DNA of 23,446 nt from RYN-417 sp043743105 (GCA_043743105.1 JAYTXD010000002.1:1-23446); one strand, 5' to 3'. Shown: positions 16,001 to 23,326, counted from the first letter of the stretch. Translations and numbers: made by a program. Notes: generated by a model not told the origin, from the sequence alone.

Positions 16001-16573
16001 CCGAGCAATGTACGAATCATAGCCATTCCAGAAATTAATGCTTCGGGAATACAGACTAGCTCTAGAAGGAACAGCGCAGGAGTTGACTTGAACCGTAACG
16101 AAGACTACGACTGGAACAAGGGGGGTACTTTCTGCATAGTTAATAAGGGCGCCCGTAACAACTGTGTTGAAAGTTGCCAAGAAACGTCGTCCTCATGCCC
16201 ATCTTACAGGGGACCGTCGGTAGGGAGCGAGTCTGAGACAAAAGCAATTGACAATTTTTTACTCTCTTTAGGTAGGCTCGACTTTTTCATAATATATCAT
16301 GATAATGTAAATTATGTTGCACCAGTAGGTAATACCCCTATTAGCATAGGTGATGCTTATGCAAAGATTGTAGGTATGACTGGTCAAAATAGACGTGGGG
16401 TAGGTAAGACTGACCCCGTCACACAACACGGTTCGCTGGATGCATGGTATAACAAACAAACAGGAACACCGACCCTACTTATTGAGCTGAGCCAAAATCA
16501 AGGCGCAGATATTATCAATTTACATGTCAACGCACTTCAGCAGCTCTTAAAAGTCGGTGGAGGTATATATTAA
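13049..16573 (+). CDS. Membrane-anchored protein with C-terminal M14 zinc carboxypeptidase domain
   Basis: The product is 1174 residues. The first 115 are acidic and disordered (cytosolic), then a basic KKHKKK and one membrane helix at about 121-143 (LYAGLAGFGVVVGLIIFIFNI). A long extracellular part follows, with a helical charged section (150-350), a hydrophobic Ala/Gly-rich middle (415-640, possibly more membrane-active segments) and Cys pairs. From about 900 to the end lies an M14 peptidase domain with every key residue: zinc ligands H965 and E968 (HGTE) and H1084 (YHDN), substrate-carboxylate residues N1015-R1016 (GVDLNRN), and catalytic E1146 (LIELSQ). M14 enzymes of this type (MpaA/gamma-D-glutamyl group) trim peptides, including wall stem peptides. 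The gene starts 10 bases after virB4 with no good ribosome site. Fusion to a T4SS-locus membrane protein is unusual. The exact substrate is unknown. Confidence 0.85.
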   Translation: MALPQRVYDDEEENGYEANQLSARERANNRWGMNPNDETDEQNPTDDLRGSGDESNGDKEEERHLRSVPTGDDIEEPGSGGSSAYSNTEASDPGTPFKFRNQEKKKNKNIRSAVKKHKKKSLYAGLAGFGVVVGLIIFIFNIGSLKIPHLMANITAYQFARVSRNFGDSVAQVTEEKIAVDSENQFAKSLKSKYDDIASKVDSVRERTWGKLDKYRPQKVIDNMHASGELKYIFEEKQPKLFPELRTPRQVLTGVEIDGKAYKPGTEGWSKYFGKGRAERLKISGQLQAQIESTLKESNTLVRGSVGASIREELGIRLKRWEKLTKAYRNAKAAKAAEIKATYEAEKTRPTEPSGISPIQDGEEVAIETADNCVENPTCLEEAGNTDIASVEKKVSEKIGSALSENSLLNKATSFVSSIYAIALPVCMIYEASVTNSGSTVEANNARNMKAYYTLAAGADQQKYGKTPGGSALNASQVGGLNDELGNIANAPSELRASGKAVSANNYPNPEASTAGTYTIADALLGDIFGGVFGDIFNEIAKPSCPIITEPAVGGIMAAAEAFLTFTPIAGEAYTAAKLSAEGTIQVLLKKALAKVFSREGFEFTKDFGTKLVRDGALIVGGSYLAKAITLGRMGSMQSPVPNSKSLAVQADQGGSAAAAGICREQLYCRPMTKPEIVQSNFDDTRDIAYRNSRKSIFERFLSPNNPTSALTNTAVSLNTALEQPITSLFHNLITKIGGALQPDKGVLSLFLSATQRRAVAAVTNDNYNMVQWGWTPDEEAVIEANPDIYSPLNNAEIVERSGKLDEYKASFNKCFTEDIGSLLADLLIQRNEDGIIDPNNGTCAPNNLGTANPDAFSYRVYMRNQAVLDHLNDIQSPTSLGTPTVSNTTPPAPISVSNLNGYTVPCGGQPAPVRRLTGPRADWTGVPDSGTIGTNSAGQPIKVYIREACDTTNLKTIFIGGGIHGTENGGGLVGWDLLFNAELPSNVRIIAIPEINASGIQTSSRRNSAGVDLNRNEDYDWNKGGTFCIVNKGARNNCVESCQETSSSCPSYRGPSVGSESETKAIDNFLLSLGRLDFFIIYHDNVNYVAPVGNTPISIGDAYAKIVGMTGQNRRGVGKTDPVTQHGSLDAWYNKQTGTPTLLIELSQNQGADIINLHVNALQQLLKVGGGIY

Positions 16574-16574
16574 A

Positions 16575-18698
16575 ATGTATACCTTTTATCGGGCGTGTGG
16601 TTTGCTACGTGTTGCAGCCAAGGCAGTTTCTATACTAGCAACAGGTTTTATATTACTCGAGATGCCGTCACTGTATGCTATTACAGCTAAGGATTTAGAG
16701 GACATACGGAACGGGTTTACTTTTTATGCGACGGCTGGTGATTCGTGCGGAAATAGCGGAAATAATAGTACACTGCCAAACACAGTTGTTGGCAATAAAG
16801 TGTTTTATATAGGTGATTCTCTGACTTATCATATGGTGAAGGGAAGTTCAGATCCAGCAAAATATGCAGCTTCAAGTGGTAAATTACTCGAAAAAACAAA
16901 AGCTGCAGGCTATGATGTCGATGTTACTATTCCGCCCATTGGCGGTACCGATAGTTCAAATGGGGCACCGCGTATAATTGGTAAGTCCGTTGAGGCACAA
17001 GGTGGTGTTGCTGTAGAAAATAGTATCGCGCACCTTGCGGAACATTCGCAGGATTTTGACAAAGATCACGCAAACATAGTCGTAATAGGCCTTGGCACAA
17101 ATAGAGAAACGAGCGAGAAGAATGATAATGTAGAGCAAATCCTGGGGCCAAAGATTGACCAAATTATTACAACAGTCCGAGCTAACAACAATCCGGCAAT
17201 ATATTGGGTAAATGGTTATTGGACAACACCTTCAAGTGTTAAGAATGTTACTTGGCAAAAAGTTAACGAAACAATAACAAAAGCGGCCACCCGTAATAAT
17301 TTCCGTGTCTTAGATTATGCTGCTGCTGCTCAAGCTGATCCAGTAATGGCACCGCTGCAATGGGTCAAGGGGGGTGCAGATGGTATACATGTAGATACTG
17401 TTGAAGGCCGCGAAAAAAAGGCGGACTGGATTATATCCCAAATACCAAAGCCGGGCAGCCTAACGCCTCCGATTGTGGCTGGTGGGGCAGGCTCTCCTTC
17501 TGGCTACGATCCAACTTCCATGAGTTACCCAACATTTCCTGATGAGGCAAGCATCGCCAGCGGTATTGTAAATTATATTAAGAAAGTCGCCCCTTTGTCG
17601 CCATGGTTAACTATGCCAGGGCTCGAAGATACGGCTGGCACATGGATTATGCAGGAAGCAAAAATCCGTGGCATAAATCCATTATTTATCGTGGCATCAG
17701 GATCAAGCGAAAATGGGTTTGGCACACAGGGCGATGCCCCTAAGCAAAATAACTTTTTCGGTATGAAAGGTACATCGTCAACGTATTTGTCATTCGCCAC
17801 ACCACAGCTCGGCATACAGGCCTTCATGGATGCGGTGCAGAAAAATACACAGTCAGGTGCGGGACGCTATGCCCAGGCAAAAAATATTTATGAATATTTT
17901 TCGATTCACCAAACCGGTTCAATCGTATACCCGGGTGAAGATTTTGATCCCCGAGATGCTGATTCAAAAAAGGGCATAACAAAAGACCTATTTGATGATG
18001 CTATGGGTGTTTGGATTAGCTGGGACCCTACTCGTAACAGTACTAACCCAAACCCTCCTCATCGCGGTCAGTATACCCCGCTCGGATACTACAAAAATAA
18101 TATAGCTGTTATTAATGGCGTTACGGGTTTAAGCCTATCTTCGAACAACCCATCACGTTCAGGGGGCGGAACTATAACACCAACATGCACAAAGGGAGCT
18201 GCTGGGGGTAGTGGCGTCATAGATGCAACTGGTTATTCATTTCCGCTTGCACCACAAACACGGGCAGTCGGGGGCATAAAAATTGGACAAACAATAACGG
18301 GTCATCATGACGGAACTCCAGCATATGATTTATTTAGCACAGATAGTGCCGAAGTATACGCGATATATGGCGGCACACCAACGAATATAAATACAAGCTT
18401 CAAAGACGTACCAGGATGTTCAAGTATCATGTTCAAAGCTGATGATGGATTTTATTACTGGTATGGCCACCTGAAAGATGTGACCGTAAAAGAAAACGAA
18501 CATATTGCCGCAGGCACTTCAATGGCTAAGATAGCTGACCCAAAAAATTATACTGCGGCTTGCTGGGAAGGTGGTCCTCACCTTCATATAGACAGGGGTT
18601 GTACAATTAATGGCGTTCCACAAACTGCTGGCCGTGACGAATGCCGTGATCCAGACTTTATTCCATTTCTTTCTAAGCTATACGAGTCGTTAAAATAA
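16575..18698 (+). CDS. Exported three-domain wall enzyme: SGNH hydrolase, GH73-like glucosaminidase, M23 peptidase
   Basis: I start at the ATG at 16575, with GGAGG about 11 bases upstream, not at the in-frame GTG at 16557. The product is 707 residues. A signal or anchor segment at about 10-35 leads to an SGNH/GDSL domain (70-295) with nucleophile S82 (GDSLT), G172-N176 (GLGTN), D269 and H272 (DGIH). Residues 330-500 form a FlgJ/GH73-like N-acetylglucosaminidase with a probable catalytic glutamate E379 (SGSSENGFGT) and the NNFFGMKG block. Residues 545-690 form an M23 endopeptidase: H578 and D585 (HHDGTPAYD), H632 (YGHL), H669 and H671 (HLH). Such modules respectively remove acyl groups, cut glycan strands and cut peptide cross-links. 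All three active sites look intact. The gene follows the M14 gene by one base. Whether it acts on its own wall or a host wall is not shown. Confidence 0.9.
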   Translation: MYTFYRACGLLRVAAKAVSILATGFILLEMPSLYAITAKDLEDIRNGFTFYATAGDSCGNSGNNSTLPNTVVGNKVFYIGDSLTYHMVKGSSDPAKYAASSGKLLEKTKAAGYDVDVTIPPIGGTDSSNGAPRIIGKSVEAQGGVAVENSIAHLAEHSQDFDKDHANIVVIGLGTNRETSEKNDNVEQILGPKIDQIITTVRANNNPAIYWVNGYWTTPSSVKNVTWQKVNETITKAATRNNFRVLDYAAAAQADPVMAPLQWVKGGADGIHVDTVEGREKKADWIISQIPKPGSLTPPIVAGGAGSPSGYDPTSMSYPTFPDEASIASGIVNYIKKVAPLSPWLTMPGLEDTAGTWIMQEAKIRGINPLFIVASGSSENGFGTQGDAPKQNNFFGMKGTSSTYLSFATPQLGIQAFMDAVQKNTQSGAGRYAQAKNIYEYFSIHQTGSIVYPGEDFDPRDADSKKGITKDLFDDAMGVWISWDPTRNSTNPNPPHRGQYTPLGYYKNNIAVINGVTGLSLSSNNPSRSGGGTITPTCTKGAAGGSGVIDATGYSFPLAPQTRAVGGIKIGQTITGHHDGTPAYDLFSTDSAEVYAIYGGTPTNINTSFKDVPGCSSIMFKADDGFYYWYGHLKDVTVKENEHIAAGTSMAKIADPKNYTAACWEGGPHLHIDRGCTINGVPQTAGRDECRDPDFIPFLSKLYESLK

Positions 18699-18713
18699 TA
18701 ATGGAAAAAAATA

Positions 18714-19448
18714 ATGAATGATCTGGATAAAAAAAACCGTTTTGTATATATCGCTGTTGGTATATTTGTATTTCTGTCATTATTCCTTATGCTTTTTTTC
18801 GGTAGCGGGAGTAAGAGTAGTATAGACTCATTACCTAAAGAAGGTGGATCCGGTGACTTTTCAAGCAGGGCAGTTGTTAGCAACGGAAAAGACTTGTTTG
18901 CGACAATTGGTAACGGGGTGAGCTACGATTTATTAGGTGATGATCTTTATGCTTTCGGGCGTCTCTCATATAAAGGGTATAAAAAATACGGCACCATTGT
19001 TGGTTTTCTCGTAACTTCAAAAATACAAAAAACAGGTAATGAATACTCTTTTGAAGGACATTACGGCGCAAGTAATAATAAAATATCAGTGCGTGTTAAA
19101 ACTCTCAATCACAGTCGTCTTAACACGTCTATAACTGATACCAAGACAAAGATACATCATAATAGCGAGCTACCGTCTAATAACAAGCGTAATAAACTGA
19201 TTACATTAACACCCATTGAACAGCCCGGCTATTCAATTTCGCATGACGATTCAACAGATTATTTTATTATCAATATCTATGATGGAACACAGGATAGATT
19301 AAATACCGCAAGCAGTTACCTTGCTGCAAAATTAGGTATTAAAGACCTTGGAAAAGAAAAAGTAAATTTCATAAGAGTCAGTGATCTAACCAGTCAAGAG
19401 CCTATTGTGAAAACAAATGATAATAATCAGGATGATGATACGGAGTAG
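18714..19448 (+). CDS. Unknown membrane-anchored protein closing the secretion operon
   Basis: The product is 244 residues: a short cytoplasmic N-terminus (MNDLDKKNR), one membrane helix at about 10-30 (FVYIAVGIFVFLSLFLMLFFG), then about 210 hydrophilic residues outside the cell, rich in Ser, Asn, Lys and Asp, with no cysteines and an acidic end (NDNNQDDDTE). I do not recognise a family. The alternation of short polar and hydrophobic stretches suggests a beta-rich domain. It follows the wall enzyme by 15 bases with only a weak GGA ribosome site and is visibly more AT-rich than virB4. Topology equals that of the 159-residue protein at the other end of the operon, so both could be structural parts of the envelope machine. 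Its stop (TAG, 19446-19448) directly abuts the end of recF on the other strand. Confidence 0.7.
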   Translation: MNDLDKKNRFVYIAVGIFVFLSLFLMLFFGSGSKSSIDSLPKEGGSGDFSSRAVVSNGKDLFATIGNGVSYDLLGDDLYAFGRLSYKGYKKYGTIVGFLVTSKIQKTGNEYSFEGHYGASNNKISVRVKTLNHSRLNTSITDTKTKIHHNSELPSNNKRNKLITLTPIEQPGYSISHDDSTDYFIINIYDGTQDRLNTASSYLAAKLGIKDLGKEKVNFIRVSDLTSQEPIVKTNDNNQDDDTE

Positions 19449-20507
19449 TTATTGCAGCGCGATGAGGTTTGTGGACTGTGCAAAGTTGTGAAGAACCAGA
19501 TCGGCATCGGTTGTAGTGATGAAGGTTTGGTATTTTTGAAGGTAGTCGGTAAGGGCGTGGCGGCGCTTGCCGTCGAGCTCGCTGAAGACGTCATCAAGTA
19601 ATAAGAGTGGCTTTTGGCCGCGGACGTTTTCGAGTAGTCCGAGCTCAAATACTTTGAGCGCCAGGAGCGCCGTACGCGTCTCACCACGAGATGCCGTTTC
19701 GCTTGCGGGTACATTGTCGAACCGGAGTACCAAGTCGTCCCTGTGTGGACCTACAGCCGTAAAACCCCGAAGGACGTCCTTTTCAAGTGAAGCCTCAAGC
19801 TTACGGAGTAGGGCGGTTTCGTAACCTTCAAACGGTAACTGGCTTTCATATGCTGCCGTTACAACTGTCTTTGCCTGAGCAATGTTTTGGTATAAATCTT
19901 GAAGCTGCTCATTAAGCGCCTCAATAAGCTTGGCTCTTCGACTAGCGATGTGTCCACCGAGTTCACTCAGCCTTAGATTCCAGACAAATATTTGCTGTTC
20001 GATATCGCGTGGTTGCTGCTTAAGCAGAGCGTTTCGCTGTGAAAGCACACGGCGATATTGCTTACGAATACCACCAAACCCCGGCTCAAGCTGCTCCAAT
20101 AAGTCATCCATGTATAACCGACGGGCATCGGGCTGGCCATGCAACAGCAATAGGTTGTTTGGTTCAAATAATACAACTGGCAGTGTGTGCTGGTAGGATA
20201 AGCGCGCGTATGGCTTATCGTCGAAAACATATGACTTACTGCTTTTATCGCCAACTTTTGTTATTTTAATCGTTCGTTTTGCCGAGTCTACCAGAGTTGC
20301 GTCAAGCCGCGCCCAGGGTTTTTCGAATTTAATAAGGTCTACATCGGCAGCACGATACGAAGCACCGCGTGCAATAAGTAGCACTGCTTCAAGCAGATTA
20401 GACTTACCGCTGGCATTGGGACCAACAATAATATTAACACCGGGTGAAAACTCAAAACTATCGTCTTGATAGGACCGAAACTGTTTGAGTTCTATATTGC
20501 TCAGCAT
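19449..20507 (-). CDS. recF: DNA replication/repair protein RecF
   Basis: The product is 352 residues, the usual RecF length (about 360). RecF is an SMC-like ATPase that loads RecA at single-stranded gaps with RecO and RecR. Visible motifs are the N-terminal LKQFRSYQDDSFEFSPGVNIIVG, Walker A GPNASGKS (29-36), the ABC-type signature ASRGETRTALLALK (about 266-280), and Walker B with D-loop PLLLLDDVFSELDGKRR (300-316), followed by the FITTTDAD switch region. It lies downstream of dnaN with a 37-base gap, the classic dnaA-dnaN-recF order, and is probably cotranscribed. Its TAA stop touches the stop of the convergent secretion operon with no gap and no visible terminator hairpin between them. Confidence 0.95.
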   Translation of the reverse strand: MLSNIELKQFRSYQDDSFEFSPGVNIIVGPNASGKSNLLEAVLLIARGASYRAADVDLIKFEKPWARLDATLVDSAKRTIKITKVGDKSSKSYVFDDKPYARLSYQHTLPVVLFEPNNLLLLHGQPDARRLYMDDLLEQLEPGFGGIRKQYRRVLSQRNALLKQQPRDIEQQIFVWNLRLSELGGHIASRRAKLIEALNEQLQDLYQNIAQAKTVVTAAYESQLPFEGYETALLRKLEASLEKDVLRGFTAVGPHRDDLVLRFDNVPASETASRGETRTALLALKVFELGLLENVRGQKPLLLLDDVFSELDGKRRHALTDYLQKYQTFITTTDADLVLHNFAQSTNLIALQ

Positions 20508-20544
20508 GATATAAGGGTAGTAAAGTATCGACGCGCCCGCAAGC

Positions 20545-21636
20545 CTAGCTTCGAAGCGGCATTATGATATGCTTATAGCCCTTTGTTTTTGGATCGGTTA
20601 ACAGACACGGGTCAAGCTTACCATTAAAGCTAAATGTTATGGTATCGCCACCAAACACGTGCAGCGCATCCAGCAGATACCGTGAATTGAGTGTAACCTC
20701 ACCACTACCTTTTATAACAGCGGTGGCACTGGCAGTGTTCTCGCCCAGCTGTGAGGCAACTGACCGTATACTAACTAACTTACTTACTTCATCTATTTTA
20801 ATTGTGACACTCCCGGCGCTTTCGCGCGCAAACAACGAAGAAACTTTGGTAATGTTGGTAAAATCAGACCGATTAAGGGTGGCGGTAACCGCAAATGAGG
20901 CAGGGATAAGTTTACGATAGTCGGGGTAGGCACCTTCTATCAAACGACTCACGAGCTCAACTTCACCAACCTGGAACAGCACCTGTTGTTCGTCGTGGGT
21001 AATCAATACCGCGTCATCTCCGTCCCCTAAAATACGCAACATATCTTGAAGAGCCGACCCTGGAACCAACAAAGATGTATCGCTTTTACTTTTTTGTAAG
21101 GTTTTTTCTGCCAAGCGATAACTGTCGGTTGCGACCATATGAAGGTCACCTTCGAAACTATGAAGGAACACACCAGTTAAAACAGGGCGAGCCTCGTCGC
21201 TTGATGCGGCTAAAACGGTTTGTTGTAGGCCTTTTTTAAGCACCGATGATGGAATCTGCCAGCTTGTGCCACCTGCTATGGCTGGCATCACCGGAAAGTC
21301 CTCGGCGCTCACACCGTTGATGGTTGACTTGTATTGGTCGGTTACGATGTGCAGTTTATTTTCTTCTAACTCTAGGTCTATAACGCCGCTTGGCAGGCTA
21401 CTTACAAAATCTTGCATCAGCCGAGCGGGTACCGTAATAGCTCCTTCTTCAGAAACTTTTGACCCAATGTAATGCGTAATGGCAATGTCTAAATTTGTAG
21501 CAGCCACACTTAAACGGTTGTCCACTGTTTTAAGTAACACATTACCGAGTATTGGTAGTGTGTTACGTGTATTGGCTACTCGGGCAACGGTCGAGAGCGC
21601 TTTTGAAAGATTTTCCTGGGTGACTTGAAGCTTCAT
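20545..21636 (-). CDS. dnaN: DNA polymerase III beta sliding clamp
   Basis: The product is 363 residues, close to the usual 365-380 of the beta clamp. It forms a dimeric ring that tethers replicative polymerase to DNA. The three-domain sequence is typical: the start MKLQVTQENLSKALSTVARVANTRNTLPIL, the VPARLMQDFVSSLP and LDIAITHYIGSKV blocks of domain 1, FTGVFLH-type VLTGVFLHSFEGDLHMVATDSYRLA in domain 2, EVTLNSRYLLDAL in domain 3, and the C-terminal end HIIMPLRS (the usual YLIMPMR end). GAAAGGGCC before the ATG provides a ribosome site. It lies directly after the probable origin and 37 bases before recF, in the standard bacterial order. Confidence 0.97.
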   Translation of the reverse strand: MKLQVTQENLSKALSTVARVANTRNTLPILGNVLLKTVDNRLSVAATNLDIAITHYIGSKVSEEGAITVPARLMQDFVSSLPSGVIDLELEENKLHIVTDQYKSTINGVSAEDFPVMPAIAGGTSWQIPSSVLKKGLQQTVLAASSDEARPVLTGVFLHSFEGDLHMVATDSYRLAEKTLQKSKSDTSLLVPGSALQDMLRILGDGDDAVLITHDEQQVLFQVGEVELVSRLIEGAYPDYRKLIPASFAVTATLNRSDFTNITKVSSLFARESAGSVTIKIDEVSKLVSIRSVASQLGENTASATAVIKGSGEVTLNSRYLLDALHVFGGDTITFSFNGKLDPCLLTDPKTKGYKHIIMPLRS

Positions 21637-21650
21637 AGTATTGGCCCTTT

Positions 21651-21931
21651 CTAATTATGTATAATTTATTAAAAGTAACTTTTTATGCTCTATATAAGCC
21701 CTGTGTACAATGGGTACAACTCTACGGCCTAATCTGTAAAAAGTGACAAAAATCGGCTCATAAGCAAGGTGGTTAAGGGCAGGGGTTTGTGCACCGAGGG
21801 GTGTATAAGTAGGCTGCTTATACACTGAAGGATTATTTTGGTAGGTAGGGTTGTGGTTAATTCGGGTAGTTGTACGAGTAGTTACGCGGCGTTTATGCGC
21901 GGGTTGTGCACATGCCATGCACATAACCACA
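21651..21931. other. oriC: Probable replication origin (oriC) between dnaA and dnaN
   Basis: The gap between dnaA and dnaN holds several sites close to TTATNCACA: TTGTACACA (21702-21710, minus), TTATACACC (21800-21808, minus), TTATACACT (21818-21826, plus), TTAACCACA (21852-21860, minus), TTGTGCACA (21904-21912, plus) and a weaker ATAACCACA (21923-21931, plus). Between these and dnaN lies a strongly AT-rich stretch (21651-21697) that could be the unwinding element. Boxes on the dnaA side and an AT-rich element on the dnaN side is the order known from Bacillus-type origins. No box matches the E. coli consensus TTATCCACA perfectly. Confidence 0.6.
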
Positions 21932-21954
21932 ACATCTTTCTTAAATTTAGGCAT
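21655..21954 (-). CDS. Doubtful 99-residue ORF between dnaA and dnaN
   Basis: This frame fills the dnaA-dnaN gap and starts inside the last codons of dnaA (8-base overlap). The product would be basic, rich in Thr, Asn, Pro and Tyr, with a single CMAC cysteine pair near the start (MPKFKKDVVVMCMAC) and no recognisable fold. Only a weak AAAGAG stands before the ATG. Most of its DNA is occupied by DnaA-box-like sites and an inverted repeat, so constraint here may come from the origin and not from a protein. It could still be a real small basic protein, because the frame is open end to end and stops 18 bases before dnaN. Confidence 0.35.
   Translation of the reverse strand: MPKFKKDVVVMCMACAQPAHKRRVTTRTTTRINHNPTYQNNPSVYKQPTYTPLGAQTPALNHLAYEPIFVTFYRLGRRVVPIVHRAYIEHKKLLLINYT
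21801..21825. repeat. Inverted repeat GTGTATAAG / CTTATACAC within oriC
   Basis: Perfect 9-base arms, GTGTATAAG (21801-21809) and CTTATACAC (21817-21825), flank a 7-base centre (TAGGCTG). Each arm is a DnaA-box-like sequence, so the element reads as two divergent boxes TTATACAC in close pairing. It could also form a stem-loop in RNA or in single-stranded DNA. There is no T-run after it, so it is not an intrinsic terminator. Confidence 0.75.
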
Positions 21955-23326
21955 ATAGACGCTCTTTAATTTCTGAAATATGCTGGCGCATTATAGCGTC
22001 AAATGTTATCTCTTGTGCTATTTTTTCTACTGAGTGGATGGCGGTGGTGTGGTCTTTACGCCCCAGTTCTCGAGCAATTTTTGGAAAACTAAGGTGTAGC
22101 TCGCTCCTTAGTATATACATTGCTATTTGACGGGGGACAACAATGTCTTTGTCGCGCTTTGGCCCGAGTAGGTCAACTAATGGCACTTGGAAGTGTTTTG
22201 ATATCCGTTCAATAATCTGGTGGGCGTTTATATGTTTTGGGCGAGAGTTATTGGCGTTTAGTAATTCCAGGACAATTTCAGCGTCGGGTTCGACCCCACG
22301 CATTTCACAAATGGCAATAAGTTGGTTAAGAGCACCTTCGAGTTCACGAATGTTGGTCTGATTATGATTAGCAAGATATTCGACAACATCGGGCGGCAAT
22401 ATCATGCCTTTCATCTCGGCTTTTGACTGGACAATGGCGCAGCGGGTTTCAAAGTCGGGGTTTTGCATATCAATACTCATACCCCACGCAAATCTACTAC
22501 GCAGGCGCTCTTCTAAGGTTGGGATATCTTTAGGGGGCTTATCGCTGCTTATAATAATCTGCTTATTGGCTTGGTGTAGGGCGTTGAATGTATGGAAAAA
22601 TTCATCTTGGGTCTTGTCTTTGCCAGCTATAAACTGCATGTCATCGATGATTAGAACGTCAGCATTGCGGTAGTAACCTGCAAAATCGGTATTTTTTTTA
22701 TAACGCACTGCATCGATAAATTCTTGGACAAATTGCTCGGTTGAAATATAAACAACTGTCGTACCGGGCTTTTTAGCGATAATAGCATTGCCGACAGCCT
22801 GTATTAGGTGGGTCTTTCCGATCCCTACGCCACCATATATAAAGAGCGGGTTATATTTTGTGCCGGGGCTTGCTGCAATAGCCTGGCAGGCAGCATAGGC
22901 CAGTTCATTGCCACCACCAACGATAAAATTGTCAAAGGTGTAGCGTTCGTTGAGGCCCTGACGGTATGAGTGACTGAGGGAGCTACCTGTATTATGCGAG
23001 GCGTGAATGGTCGAGAGTTGTTGTGATGAGGCAGGGTTAAGACTAATAGACTCCTCTTCAAAAGCGGCATTTTTTGCCAAATCAGTATGAATTTTATATT
23101 CTACTTTGTCGGGGGTGATGTGGTTTTTCATAAGCAGTTCAGAAATAAGCTCGTTATATTTGCGCTCAAGCTGTTGTTTTACAAAGACATTAGGTACGCC
23201 AATAGTTAGGATGTTGTCTTGAAAACGAAGCAGGCGGGTATTTTTGAACCAAGTCATATAGTTGCCCCTCGAGATACTAAGTTCTATCTCGCCGAGTACG
23301 GCTTGCCACAAATGGTCGTCTTGCAC
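21947..23326 (-). CDS. dnaA: Chromosomal replication initiator DnaA
   Basis: The product is 459 residues, a normal DnaA length, starting at a GTG (23324-23326) preceded by GAGAGGG about 10 bases upstream; no better ATG exists. DnaA binds boxes at oriC, oligomerises with ATP and opens the duplex. Domain I covers about 1-80 (LWQAVLGEIELSISRGNYMTWF), followed by a short Ser-rich linker (90-120). The AAA+ domain has YTFDNFIVGGGNELAYAA, Walker A GGVGIGKT (165-172), Walker B VLIIDD (224-229), and a sensor region with EERLRSRFAWG. Domain IV ends with the helix-turn-helix signature ARELGRKDHTTAIHSVEKI. The last codons overlap the 99-residue ORF. Two DnaA-box-like sites lie in its own promoter region, suggesting autoregulation. 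Confidence 0.97.
   Translation of the reverse strand: MQDDHLWQAVLGEIELSISRGNYMTWFKNTRLLRFQDNILTIGVPNVFVKQQLERKYNELISELLMKNHITPDKVEYKIHTDLAKNAAFEEESISLNPASSQQLSTIHASHNTGSSLSHSYRQGLNERYTFDNFIVGGGNELAYAACQAIAASPGTKYNPLFIYGGVGIGKTHLIQAVGNAIIAKKPGTTVVYISTEQFVQEFIDAVRYKKNTDFAGYYRNADVLIIDDMQFIAGKDKTQDEFFHTFNALHQANKQIIISSDKPPKDIPTLEERLRSRFAWGMSIDMQNPDFETRCAIVQSKAEMKGMILPPDVVEYLANHNQTNIRELEGALNQLIAICEMRGVEPDAEIVLELLNANNSRPKHINAHQIIERISKHFQVPLVDLLGPKRDKDIVVPRQIAMYILRSELHLSFPKIARELGRKDHTTAIHSVEKIAQEITFDAIMRQHISEIKERLYA

Noticed and set aside
16557..16574. GTG start at 16557 for the three-domain wall enzyme
   Set aside because: The GTG lies inside the end of the upstream gene and overlaps the GGAGG that serves the ATG at 16575.
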